The notes under the pieces: model-generated
The model's input: the letters and a program-made list of their open reading frames with translations, nothing else
Database searches by the model: none
What the model was told of the DNA's origin: nothing
From: Sphingopyxis sp. UBA6723
Lineage (GTDB): Bacteria; Pseudomonadota; Alphaproteobacteria; Sphingomonadales; Sphingomonadaceae
Length of the DNA stretch: 43,018 nucleotides
Direction of reading: 5' to 3'
Assembly: GCF_002454115.1 (NCBI RefSeq)
Contig: NZ_DKIH01000011.1
Coordinates: forward strand, 395,207-438,224
In this document: piece by piece, positions 7,754 through 14,983 of the stretch
How positions within the stretch are numbered: the first letter of the stretch is position 1
Layout of the letters: each line of letters begins with the position of its first letter
Position numbers and translations under genes: made by a program

Positions 7754-9013
7754 TCAATCAATCCAGTCCGGCACGCGTTCCGCCGCCATGATCGTGCCGG
7801 CGGCGATGCGATCGGCGACGACGACATAGCGGTCGCCATCGACCAGCACTTCGGGAACCAGACTGCGGCTGTTGTAGGTCGACGCCATCGTCGCACCATA
7901 AGCGCCCGCAGTGCGGAACACCGCGAGGTCGCCGGGTTCGACCGCGTCAGTCACGCGGTCGCGCGCGAAGGTGTCGCCGGTTTCGCACACCGGGCCGACG
8001 ATCGATGCGGTCATCTTTTCGCCAGTCGGCTTGACCGCGACAAAGTCGTGATAGGCGTCGTACAGCGCAGGGCGAGCAAGATCGTTCATCGCAGCATCGA
8101 CGATCACGAAGGGGTTAGTCGCGCCGGGCTTGACCCACAGCACCTCGGTCAGCAACACCCCGGTGTTGCCCGCGATGACGCGGCCGGGTTCGAACATCAG
8201 CGTGACGTCCCAATCCTTCGTCACCCGCGCGACCATCGCGCCATAGTCGGCCATGCTCGGCGGGTTATCGTCAGCCTTGTACGACACGCCGAGACCGCCG
8301 CCGAGATCGACATGGGTGATGCTGTGTCCGGCGGCGCGCAGATCCGCGACGAGGCGGCCGACGCGGGTGAACGCGGCTTCGAGCGGGTCGAGGCTGGTCA
8401 GCTGGCTGCCGATGTGCACCGCGATCCCGCGCATCTGCAGCCCGGGGAGCGCCGCAAGGCGGTCGAACATCGCGGGCGCGACGTCGATGCCGACGCCGAA
8501 CTTGTTGTCGGCCTTGCCGGTCGAAATTTTCGCGTGGGTTCCCGCATCGACGTCGGGATTGACGCGCAGCACCGCGCGCGCGGTCATTTCCTTGGCGAGT
8601 GCGATTTCAGCGAGTGCGACGCCTTCGGCCTCATGTTCGATATTGAACTGGCCGATGCCGCGGTCGAGCCCCAGCGCGAGCTCGGCGCGGGTCTTGCCCA
8701 CGCCTGAAAAGACGATGTCGTCGGGCGCCATGCCCGCGGCAATCGCGCGTTCGAGCTCGCCGCCCGACACGACGTCGGCGCCGTAGCCCTGCCGCGCGAG
8801 CACGCGCAACACGCCGAGGTTAGGGTTGCTCTTGATCGCAAAGGCGAGGTGCTTGCGCGGCACATCCTTCAGTCCGTCGCGAAATTCCTGCGCGTGACGT
8901 TCGAGCATCGCGCGCGAATAGACATAGACGGGGGTGCCGACTTCTTCGGCAAGGCGCGGCAGCGGAATGTCTTCGGCGTGAAGGACGCCGTCACGAAGTG
9001 CAAATTGATCCAT
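7754..9013 (-). CDS. lysA: Diaminopimelate decarboxylase
   Basis: The 419-residue PLP enzyme catalyses the last step of lysine biosynthesis, meso-diaminopimelate to L-lysine. The PLP lysine is in AFAIKSNPN at residue 61. Further family marks follow: GADVVSGGEL, HIGSQL, DLGGGLGVSY, the phosphate-binding FEPGR, and GPVCETGD with the substrate-contacting Cys. Length is typical. The ATG at 9013 is 17 bp after the stop of the small lipoprotein gene, which itself overlaps argH, so argH, the lipoprotein gene and lysA form one probable operon. A family C palindrome lies downstream. Confidence 0.97.
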   Translation of the reverse strand: MDQFALRDGVLHAEDIPLPRLAEEVGTPVYVYSRAMLERHAQEFRDGLKDVPRKHLAFAIKSNPNLGVLRVLARQGYGADVVSGGELERAIAAGMAPDDIVFSGVGKTRAELALGLDRGIGQFNIEHEAEGVALAEIALAKEMTARAVLRVNPDVDAGTHAKISTGKADNKFGVGIDVAPAMFDRLAALPGLQMRGIAVHIGSQLTSLDPLEAAFTRVGRLVADLRAAGHSITHVDLGGGLGVSYKADDNPPSMADYGAMVARVTKDWDVTLMFEPGRVIAGNTGVLLTEVLWVKPGATNPFVIVDAAMNDLARPALYDAYHDFVAVKPTGEKMTASIVGPVCETGDTFARDRVTDAVEPGDLAVFRTAGAYGATMASTYNSRSLVPEVLVDGDRYVVVADRIAAGTIMAAERVPDWID

Positions 9014-9030
9014 TGTTTTAGTCCTGAGGC

Positions 9031-9282
9031 TCAGCCCGGGGGCGGCAAATCGAAATCGTCGGGTTCGCGGCGTTCGGATCGTTTGAGAAGTTCGTCGCTG
9101 CGCGCGGGGCGGGCCTGCGCGTCAGGCGTCGTGAGCTCCTCCGTGGTCGGGGCGCGGGTCGCGCCGACGGGAACGACCGCGGCGGGCTGGCCCGCCACGG
9201 GCTTCAGATCTTCCTTGCTGCCGCAGGCGCCGAGCAGCGCCGATGCAGCCAATGTTGCGATGATGAGGCGCTTCGTCGCCAT
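9031..9282 (-). CDS. Small lipoprotein between argH and lysA (LptM position)
   Basis: The 83-residue product (ATG 9282, MATKRLIIATLAASALLGACGSKED) has a lipobox LGAC and a mature part of about 63 residues, rich in Pro, Ala and charged residues. The start ATG overlaps the argH stop as TGATG, and GGAAGGA lies nine bases upstream within the end of argH, so translation is probably coupled. In other proteobacteria the small lipoprotein LptM (YifL), an activator of the LPS translocon, sits just upstream of lysA and begins CGLKGPLYFPP. Here CGSKEDLKP is only loosely similar. LptM-like is a positional suggestion, not a proven identity. Confidence 0.8.
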   Translation of the reverse strand: MATKRLIIATLAASALLGACGSKEDLKPVAGQPAAVVPVGATRAPTTEELTTPDAQARPARSDELLKRSERREPDDFDLPPPG

Positions 9283-10685
9283 CAATTATGTCCTTCCAGC
9301 GCCGCGCGGGCCGCAGCGATGGCCAGCCTTACCCGTTCGGGAGCGGTGCCGCCATAGCTGGTACGACTGGCGACCGATGCCTCGACGGTCAGCGCTGCGA
9401 GCACGTCGGATGTCACCGCCGGGTGGATCGCCGCAGCGTCCGCAGCGGGGAGCGCCGACAGCTCGACGCCCAGTTCCTCGGCGCGCTTGACGCAGGCGCC
9501 GACGACATGATGCGCCTCGCGGAACGGCAGGCCATTTTCGCGTACCAGCCAGTCGGCGAGGTCGGTCGCGGTCGAATAGCCCGACGCAGCGAGCGCGCGC
9601 ATGCGGTCGGTGCGGAAGGTCAAGGTTTCGACCATACCGGTCATCGCGGCGAGCGACAGCGCGAGCGCGTCGAAAGCACCGAACACGGTTTCCTTGTCGT
9701 CCTGCAAATCCTTGGAATAGGTTAGCGGCAGGCCTTTGACGATCACCGCGAGCCGCTGGAATGCTCCAAGCAGCAGGCCGGCGCGGCCGCGCACCAGTTC
9801 GGCGGCGTCGGGGTTGCGCTTTTGCGGCATGATCGAGCTGCCGGTCGACCACGCGTCGGGCAGGCTGATGAAACCGAAGGGCTGGCTGGCCCAGATGACA
9901 ATTTCTTCGGCCAGCCGCGACAGGTGGATCGCAGCGATCGACGCCGAAGCGCAAAATTCGAGCGCGAAGTCGCGGTCGGACACCGCGTCGATGCTGTTCG
10001 CCATGGGACGGTCGAAATCGAGCGCGGATGCAGTGGCGGCGCGGTCGATCGGAAAGCCGGTGCCCGCGAGCGCGGCGGCGCCTAGCGGCGATTCGTTGAG
10101 GCGGCGGCGCGCGTCGGCAAAGCGGCTGCGGTCGCGGCCGAGCATTTCGACATAGGCGAGCAGATGATGGCCGAGCGTCACCGGCTGCGCGACTTGCAAA
10201 TGCGTAAAGCCGGGCATGATGCTGTCCGCATGCTCGTCGGCGCGCGCGAGCAATGCGGCCTGCATCGCGGCCAGCCCGACGTCGATGCGCTCGCATGCGG
10301 TGCGCGTCCACAGGCGGAAGTCGGTCGCGACCTGATCGTTACGCGAGCGTGCGGTGTGGAGGCGCCCTGCGGCTTCGCCGACAATCTCCTTCAGCCGGGA
10401 TTCGACGGTCATGTGGATGTCTTCGAGCGCGAGGTCGACGGGGACGCCGTTCGCGGCAAATTCTTCCGCGATCTGGGCAAGGCCGCGGTCGATCTGGACC
10501 GCATCGTCGGCGCCGATGATGCCGGCGGCGCCGAGCATCGCGGCATGCGCGCGACTGGCGGCAATGTCTTCTTCCCACAGCCGCTTGTCGACGGGGATCG
10601 AAGCATTAATTTCTTGCATGATCGCGGCGGGACCGCCACCGAAGCGGCCACCCCACATGCTGCTCTTGTCCGGAGTATCCGTCAT
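9282..10685 (-). CDS. argH: Argininosuccinate lyase
   Basis: The 467-residue enzyme cleaves argininosuccinate to arginine and fumarate in the cytoplasm. The start MTDTPDKSSMWGGRF at ATG 10685 gives the family WGGRF opening. Later marks are HTARSRNDQVATD, PGFTHLQVAQPVT and the signature loop SSIMPQKRNPD with the catalytic serine. The frame stays open upstream as far as 11018, but that extension overlaps the divergent tlpA gene and precedes WGGRF, so it is rejected. The stop overlaps the start of the small lipoprotein gene. The start lies inside the possible 5' end of tlpA on the opposite strand. Confidence 0.97.
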   Translation of the reverse strand: MTDTPDKSSMWGGRFGGGPAAIMQEINASIPVDKRLWEEDIAASRAHAAMLGAAGIIGADDAVQIDRGLAQIAEEFAANGVPVDLALEDIHMTVESRLKEIVGEAAGRLHTARSRNDQVATDFRLWTRTACERIDVGLAAMQAALLARADEHADSIMPGFTHLQVAQPVTLGHHLLAYVEMLGRDRSRFADARRRLNESPLGAAALAGTGFPIDRAATASALDFDRPMANSIDAVSDRDFALEFCASASIAAIHLSRLAEEIVIWASQPFGFISLPDAWSTGSSIMPQKRNPDAAELVRGRAGLLLGAFQRLAVIVKGLPLTYSKDLQDDKETVFGAFDALALSLAAMTGMVETLTFRTDRMRALAASGYSTATDLADWLVRENGLPFREAHHVVGACVKRAEELGVELSALPAADAAAIHPAVTSDVLAALTVEASVASRTSYGGTAPERVRLAIAAARAALEGHN

Positions 10686-11280
10686 TCGCCGCGTCCCAAA
10701 CCCGTATCTAGCGATCCTCGCCCTGCTGCTGGCCGGATCAATCGCGGGCTGCGATAGGGAAAAGCAGTCGGACGGGCAACCCGCAGACGGCCAAGCAAAT
10801 ATTTCGGCGGGCCAAGCGAAGGGCGTCGGCCAGTTCGAATATATGATCGACCGCAGCCACAAGGGCGAAGCGGCACCCACCGCAACCTTCACCGGTCCCG
10901 ATGACGCGCCGGTGACGCTGGCGGCGTTTCGTGGGCGTCCGCTGCTGGTCAATTTGTGGGCGACGTGGTGCGCGCCGTGCGTCGCGGAGATGCCGACGCT
11001 CGATGCCTTGGCGGCCAAGCGCGGCGAGGCGATGACGGTGATCGCGGTGGCGCAGGATCTGCAAGGCGCCGAGGTGGTCGATCCGTGGTTCCAGAAGGCG
11101 GGGCTGAAGGCGTTGCAACCCTATCTCGATCCCGAAAACGGGTTGCTCGATGCCGCCAACAGTGCATTGCCGACGAGTATCTTTTACGATGCCGAGGGGC
11201 GCGAAATCTGGCGCGTGGTCGGGGCGATTGACTGGCAGGGCGCCGAGGCGAAGGCGTTGCTGGCGGAAGGCGGCGGTTAA
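10657..11280 (+). CDS. TlpA-type lipid-anchored thioredoxin
   Basis: The 207-residue protein has a hydrophobic N-terminal signal (NPYLAILALLLAG) and a lipobox SIAGC with Cys at residue 32, so it is likely tethered in the periplasm. The thioredoxin fold carries WATWCAPC at residues 101-108, with active-site cysteines 105 and 108. The later LPTSIFYDAEG contains the cis-Pro region. Such proteins reduce periplasmic disulfides, for example in cytochrome c maturation. The ATG at 10657 is the best start seen, but it lies 29 bp inside the divergent argH gene. A TTG at 10666 is an alternative, and no strong ribosome-binding site favours either. A family C palindrome follows the stop. Confidence 0.88.
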   Translation: MLLLSGVSVIRRVPNPYLAILALLLAGSIAGCDREKQSDGQPADGQANISAGQAKGVGQFEYMIDRSHKGEAAPTATFTGPDDAPVTLAAFRGRPLLVNLWATWCAPCVAEMPTLDALAAKRGEAMTVIAVAQDLQGAEVVDPWFQKAGLKALQPYLDPENGLLDAANSALPTSIFYDAEGREIWRVVGAIDWQGAEAKALLAEGGG

Positions 11281-11290
11281 CTAACATTGT

Positions 11291-11370
11291 GCTCCCGCGA
11301 AGGCGGGAGCCTATCACCGGACCGCGTTATTTTGAACCGGCCGGAGATGGATCCCCGCCTTCGCGGGGAA
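11291..11370. repeat. Palindromic intergenic repeat, family C, copy 2
   Basis: The left arm hairpin is CTCCCGC-GAAG-GCGGGAG. The right arm hairpin is TCCCCGC-CTTC-GCGGGGA. Both are perfect although their stem sequences differ, so pairing is conserved within each arm. It lies downstream of tlpA, between convergent genes. Confidence 0.9.
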
Positions 11371-11401
11371 ACAAATATGGTTGGGACGCAATGCAAATAT
11401 G

Positions 11402-11460
11402 AAAAGGGCGAGCGCCCCATGACGCCTGCCCTTCCCTTGCGACCCGGAAGCTGCTCCGGG
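11402..11460 (-). terminator. Possible terminator hairpins after the 11466 gene
   Basis: Downstream of the minus-strand gene are two hairpins. CCCGGA/TCCGGG is at 11443-11460. A short GGGC-GCTC-GCCC is followed by TTTT at 11402-11418, read on the minus strand. The second has the form of a weak Rho-independent terminator, but its stem is only four pairs. Confidence 0.35.
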
Positions 11461-11465
11461 GGAAC

Positions 11466-11804
11466 TTAGCCGCCGACGGTTACCCGGCCGACGCGATAAC
11501 CTTTCTTGCGCATTTCCTTCACATAATCCTTGTCGGCGTCGATGACTTCGGTTTCCCATTCGTCCCACGCATCCCAGCGGTCCTCGCGATCGGTCGCGCG
11601 GCGAAGGTCGCTGGTCAGCTCCTTTTCCGCCTCGAGAATGTCGGTTTTGTAATTATACCATTGCTGGTTGACGACGCCCGCGATCGGCCGCTCGCGAATG
11701 GGCGGCGCTTCAAAGCCCGGCGGCATCGATTTATAGGGAACGGCAGCAACCGCGGCGGTGGCGGGGAGCGCCAGAATGACTGCAAGGGTGGTCCATTTTT
11801 TCAT
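11466..11804 (-). CDS. Small exported protein of unknown function
   Basis: The 112-residue product has a clear signal peptide (MKKWTTLAVILALPATAAVA, cleavage probably near residue 20). The mature region of about 90 residues is strongly charged and Trp/Tyr-rich (QQWYNYKTDILEAEKELTSD, WDAWDEWETEVIDADKDY) and looks mostly helical. The start ATG 11804 has a strong ribosome-binding site, AGGAGA, six bases upstream, suggesting high expression. It follows gpsA on the same strand with a 123 bp gap and probably has its own promoter. I do not recognise the family. A soluble periplasmic protein is the safest reading. Confidence 0.8.
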   Translation of the reverse strand: MKKWTTLAVILALPATAAVAAVPYKSMPPGFEAPPIRERPIAGVVNQQWYNYKTDILEAEKELTSDLRRATDREDRWDAWDEWETEVIDADKDYVKEMRKKGYRVGRVTVGG

Positions 11805-11927
11805 CGTCCATCTCCTGATTGTCCGTCCGTCGCCGGGCGGTCAGGGGAGTCAACGAAGCAGGTGGCGATTTTCTTCCCGGCTAAACGGAGATTCGGCACG
11901 GCTGGCGGTGGATTTAGCGCCGACGGG

Positions 11928-12929
11928 TCAGCCGGGGTGTGCTTCGTCGCCGACCGCCGAGCGGAGCAGGCCGCGGAACACGTCCTGCGCGCTGCGTTTG
12001 CCCTGTGTCACGTCATACACGTCGCGCGCGATCGGCATCGCGATGCCGTGCTGTTCGGCGAGCGCGATGACGGTGGGGGCGCTTTTGACGCCTTCGGCGA
12101 CCATGTTCATCCCCGCGATGATCTCGTCGATCGGGCGGCCCTTGCCGAGTTCGACCCCGACATGGCGGTTGCGGCTCAAGGGGCTGGTGCAGGTGGCGAT
12201 CAGATCGCCCATGCCGGTCAGCCCGGCAAAAGTTTCGGGCCGCCCGCCCATCGCGACGCCGAGCCGCGTGATTTCGGCCAGCCCGCGCGTCATCAGCGCC
12301 GAGCGGGTGTTGTCGCCTGCCCCCAGCCCGTCGCCCATGCCGACCGCGATCGCGATGATATTCTTGAGAACCCCGCCGAGTTCGCAGCCGAGCAGGTCGG
12401 TGTTGGTGTAGACGCGGAACAGCCCCGAATGGAACACCGGCTGGAGCGCGCGGACGACGATCTCGTCCTCCATCGACAACACGCTGGCCGCCGCCTGTCC
12501 GGTCATGATTTCGCGCGCGAGGTTGGGGCCGGTGAGGACGCCGACGGGGTGGCCGGGCAGGACTTCCTCGATCAGTTCGGTCATTCGCTTGCCCGAGGAG
12601 AGTTCGAGGCCTTTGGTCAGGCTGATGACGGGAACCCAAGGGCGGAGGTGCTGGCGTGCTTCCTCGAGCACGGCGCGAAAGCTATGCGAGGGGACGCCCA
12701 TGATGAGCACGTCGGCGCCGGCGACGACCTCGGCCATGTCGCCGGTCGCGCGCAGCACTGTCGGCAGCTTGATGCCAGGAAGATATTTGCGGTTCTCGTT
12801 GTCGCGGTTGATGCCCTCGACCGTCTCGGCATCGCGCGCCCACAAGGTGATTGGCGCGTTGCGCGACACCACCGCCGCGACCGTCGTCCCCCAGCTGCCC
12901 CCACCGAGCAGGCCGACCTTCAGGCGCAT
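11928..12929 (-). CDS. gpsA: NAD(P)-dependent glycerol-3-phosphate dehydrogenase
   Basis: The 333-residue enzyme reduces dihydroxyacetone phosphate to sn-glycerol-3-phosphate, the backbone for all glycerolipids. The NAD(P)-binding loop GGGSWGT is at residues 9-15. The signatures SLTKGLE, TGPNLAREI, the catalytic-lysine segment GGVLKNIIAIAVG and NTRSALMTRGLAE are all present. The start ATG 12929 (MRLKVGLLGGG) has GGGGAGAG upstream. The frame stays open to 13025, but that extension crosses a palindrome and is not expected in the family. It is the last gene of the ten-gene convoy that starts at zwf, and would supply substrate to the PlsB-like acyltransferase encoded upstream in the same run. Confidence 0.96.
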   Translation of the reverse strand: MRLKVGLLGGGSWGTTVAAVVSRNAPITLWARDAETVEGINRDNENRKYLPGIKLPTVLRATGDMAEVVAGADVLIMGVPSHSFRAVLEEARQHLRPWVPVISLTKGLELSSGKRMTELIEEVLPGHPVGVLTGPNLAREIMTGQAAASVLSMEDEIVVRALQPVFHSGLFRVYTNTDLLGCELGGVLKNIIAIAVGMGDGLGAGDNTRSALMTRGLAEITRLGVAMGGRPETFAGLTGMGDLIATCTSPLSRNRHVGVELGKGRPIDEIIAGMNMVAEGVKSAPTVIALAEQHGIAMPIARDVYDVTQGKRSAQDVFRGLLRSAVGDEAHPG

Positions 12930-12933
12930 AACT

Positions 12934-12958
12934 CTCTCCCCGTGTTTAGTGGGGAGAG
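12934..12958 (-). promoter_or_regulatory. Hairpin enclosing the gpsA ribosome-binding site
   Basis: In gpsA mRNA, CTCTCCCC (12958-12951) can pair with GGGGAGAG (12941-12934) across a nine-base loop. The 3' arm is the Shine-Dalgarno tract, four bases before ATG 12929. Folding would hide the ribosome-binding site. It may be a single surviving arm of a family F repeat. Confidence 0.5.
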
Positions 12959-13000
12959 TGGCGGGGGAATGGCGGGTTGGCAAGCGACGCTTATCCCATT

Positions 13001-13072
13001 CGTCATGTCGGACTTGATCCGGCATCCATCGCCGACATGGCGTCGTGGACCCCGGATCAAGCCATGGTTGAC
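13001..13072. repeat. Palindromic intergenic repeat, family D, copy 1 (decayed)
   Basis: The left arm ATGTCGGA-CTTGA-TCCGGCAT still forms an eight-pair stem with one G-T wobble. The right arm (GGACCCCGGATCAAG) has lost most internal pairing. It lies between gpsA and the alpha/beta hydrolase gene. The better preserved copy is at 16526. Confidence 0.75.
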
Positions 13073-13078
13073 GGGGCT

Positions 13079-14014
13079 TTAGGACTGCTTGGCCAGAAAC
13101 GCCTTCATCACCGCCGCGGTCGCCTTCGGATCCTCGATCATCGGGACGTGGCCGACATGTTCGAAGATGTGGCTCTGGCTGCCCGCGATGCCCGCTTCGA
13201 GCACCGGAACGCAGCTGACGTCGAGCAGGCGGTCGTGGCGGCCCCAGATGATCAGCGTCGGCACCTTGACCTCGCCGAGCCGGTCGTTGAGCGGAAAGTC
13301 GCGGCCCTCGTTGGCGATGACCCAGAAAATGCCGTCGAGCTGGTCGCGATATTTGAGCGCGTCGGCGTAGAGCACGGGTTTGAGGCGCGCCGGGATATAG
13401 GGCGGTTTGTGGACGACCATCCCGACCAGCCGGTCGGCGTCCTCCAGCCCCGCGAGGACGAGTGGGTTGTAATCCTCGTTTGCCGCCTGTTTCTGGAGGT
13501 CGCTTTCGTTGGCACCGTTCACCCCGGCGTTGTTGAGCAGGATCAGGCTGGCAAGCGCGTCGGGGTAGTCGATCGCATAGCGCAGCGCGATCCAGCCGCC
13601 CATGCTGTTGCCGCCGACATGCGGGCGGTTAAGGCCGAGGGTGTCGGCGAATTGCTTGAGCCGCGCGGTCTGCGCGCCGAGATCATAGGCAAGGTCGGGG
13701 TTGCGCTCGTTCTCGCCGAAGCCGGGCAGATCGGGGGCGATGACATGATAGTCGCGCGTCAGGTAGGGCGCGATCATTGACCAATTGTCCTTGTCCCCGG
13801 CAAAGCCGTGGACGAGCAGCAGCAAGGGTTTCGCCGGGTCGCCGCCCTCCAGATAGGGCCAGCTGCGGCCGTCGACGGTGACGCTTTTCTGCACCATCCG
13901 CCCGCGCTGGCGCAACAGCGCACGCCCGAGCGCCACGAGGCGGCCGGGGAAGACGAAATACATCAGCGCCAGCGCGATAAGCGGGGCGAAGAGGAGAATG
14001 AGGAGGATTTTCAT
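13079..14014 (-). CDS. Membrane-anchored alpha/beta hydrolase (lipase-like)
   Basis: The 311-residue protein has one N-terminal hydrophobic segment (residues 2-22, LLILLFAPLIALALMYF) followed by a basic stretch, suggesting an inner-membrane anchor. The hydrolase core has the oxyanion HGFAGDKDNW, the nucleophile elbow GNSMGG (Ser137), the acid in GRHDRL and the histidine in GHVPMIE. The general look, with GNSMGG, resembles family V bacterial lipases and carboxylesterases. Substrate is unknown, but its position after a WS/DGAT, a TAG-lipase-like patatin and a monoacylglycerol-lipase-like protein suggests an acylglycerol or fatty ester. It ends 149 bp before gpsA begins. Confidence 0.85.
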   Translation of the reverse strand: MKILLILLFAPLIALALMYFVFPGRLVALGRALLRQRGRMVQKSVTVDGRSWPYLEGGDPAKPLLLLVHGFAGDKDNWSMIAPYLTRDYHVIAPDLPGFGENERNPDLAYDLGAQTARLKQFADTLGLNRPHVGGNSMGGWIALRYAIDYPDALASLILLNNAGVNGANESDLQKQAANEDYNPLVLAGLEDADRLVGMVVHKPPYIPARLKPVLYADALKYRDQLDGIFWVIANEGRDFPLNDRLGEVKVPTLIIWGRHDRLLDVSCVPVLEAGIAGSQSHIFEHVGHVPMIEDPKATAAVMKAFLAKQS

Positions 14015-14039
14015 GTTGATCTAACGCCAATATCCCAAT

Positions 14040-14128
14040 TCGGTTCGCCCTGAGCTTGTCGAAGGGCCGTACTTTCTGTTGACGCTGCAAGAAGAAGAAC
14101 GGTGCTTCGACAAGCTCAGCACGAACGG
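14040..14128. repeat. Palindromic intergenic repeat, family B, copy 1
   Basis: The left arm contains CCTGAGCTTGTCGAAGG. The right arm contains GCTTCGACAAGCTCAGC and ends in CGAACGG. It lies between the monoacylglycerol-lipase-like gene and the membrane hydrolase gene. The second copy is at 23089-23177. Confidence 0.9.
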
Positions 14129-14136
14129 ATGTTTTT

Positions 14137-14982
14137 TCATGGTTTCGACACGCGTGCGTCGAACCAGGCGATCAAATCGTCCAGTACGGCATCCTGTTCC
14201 GGCTCATTGTAAATTTCGTGGAACAGGCCCGGGTAGATTTTGAGAGTTTTGTCGGCTGAGCCGACATGGTCGAACAGATATTGCGATCCCGCGACCGATG
14301 CCAAACTGTCGTCCGAACCATGCTGAAACAGGATCGGCAGCGTGATTTTCGGTGCGCCTGCCTGCGCCGCGGCCATCGCGTCCATGAACTCCTTGCCCAG
14401 CCGCGCGCCGATCTTGCCGGTGTAAACGAGCGGATCGGCCAGGTACGCCGCGACCACTGCCGGATCGCGGCTGACGCCGTTGGCGTCGAGCGACAGCACG
14501 CCAAGGCGCGGGAAGAAGCGCGACAGGAAGCGACTGATCCAGACGGTAAAGCGCGAGGGCGGCGCGGCGGGGACGATCGCGGGGCCGGAGAGCGCGGCGG
14601 CGGCGAACGCCTGCTGGCGCTCGATGAGAAACAACGTCGAAATCAGCCCGCCCATACTGTGGCCGAGGAGCAGGCGCGGGGTGGTGCCGTGATTGACTTC
14701 GACCAAGGTGAGCAGTTCGGCCATGCCGTCGGTGAAGGCCGAAAAGCGCGGGACAAAGCCGCCCTCGCCATCGGACAGGCCATGCCCCCAATGGTCGATC
14801 GCATAGACCGCGTAACCCGCGTCGGTCAGCCGCTTGGCGACATGGCCATAACGCCCTGCATGTTCGGCATAACCGTGCGCGAGCAGCACCACGGCTTTGG
14901 GCAGGCCCGCGGGCAGCCAGTGGGTGACGTGGAGTTTTGCCCCGGCGCCGGTCGATCCCGCGGGCAGGATCACCGCCGCCAT
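14137..14982 (-). CDS. Monoacylglycerol lipase-like alpha/beta hydrolase
   Basis: The 281-residue cytoplasmic protein has the layout of the monoacylglycerol lipase/S33 hydrolase group: HGYAEHAGRYGHVAKRL near residue 36, the DHWGHGLSDG segment, the nucleophile elbow GHSMGG (Ser109), the acid in HGSDDSLA (about residue 224) and the histidine in GLFHEIYNEPE (His255). GHSMGG plus FHEIYNE is characteristic of enzymes releasing glycerol and fatty acid from monoacylglycerol. Its ATG comes one base after the stop of the patatin gene (TAA-C-ATG), so the two are almost certainly translated together. That suggests a two-step lipolysis: the patatin attacks triacylglycerol and this enzyme finishes monoacylglycerol. 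Confidence 0.88.
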   Translation of the reverse strand: MAAVILPAGSTGAGAKLHVTHWLPAGLPKAVVLLAHGYAEHAGRYGHVAKRLTDAGYAVYAIDHWGHGLSDGEGGFVPRFSAFTDGMAELLTLVEVNHGTTPRLLLGHSMGGLISTLFLIERQQAFAAAALSGPAIVPAAPPSRFTVWISRFLSRFFPRLGVLSLDANGVSRDPAVVAAYLADPLVYTGKIGARLGKEFMDAMAAAQAGAPKITLPILFQHGSDDSLASVAGSQYLFDHVGSADKTLKIYPGLFHEIYNEPEQDAVLDDLIAWFDARVSKP

Positions 14983-14983
14983 G

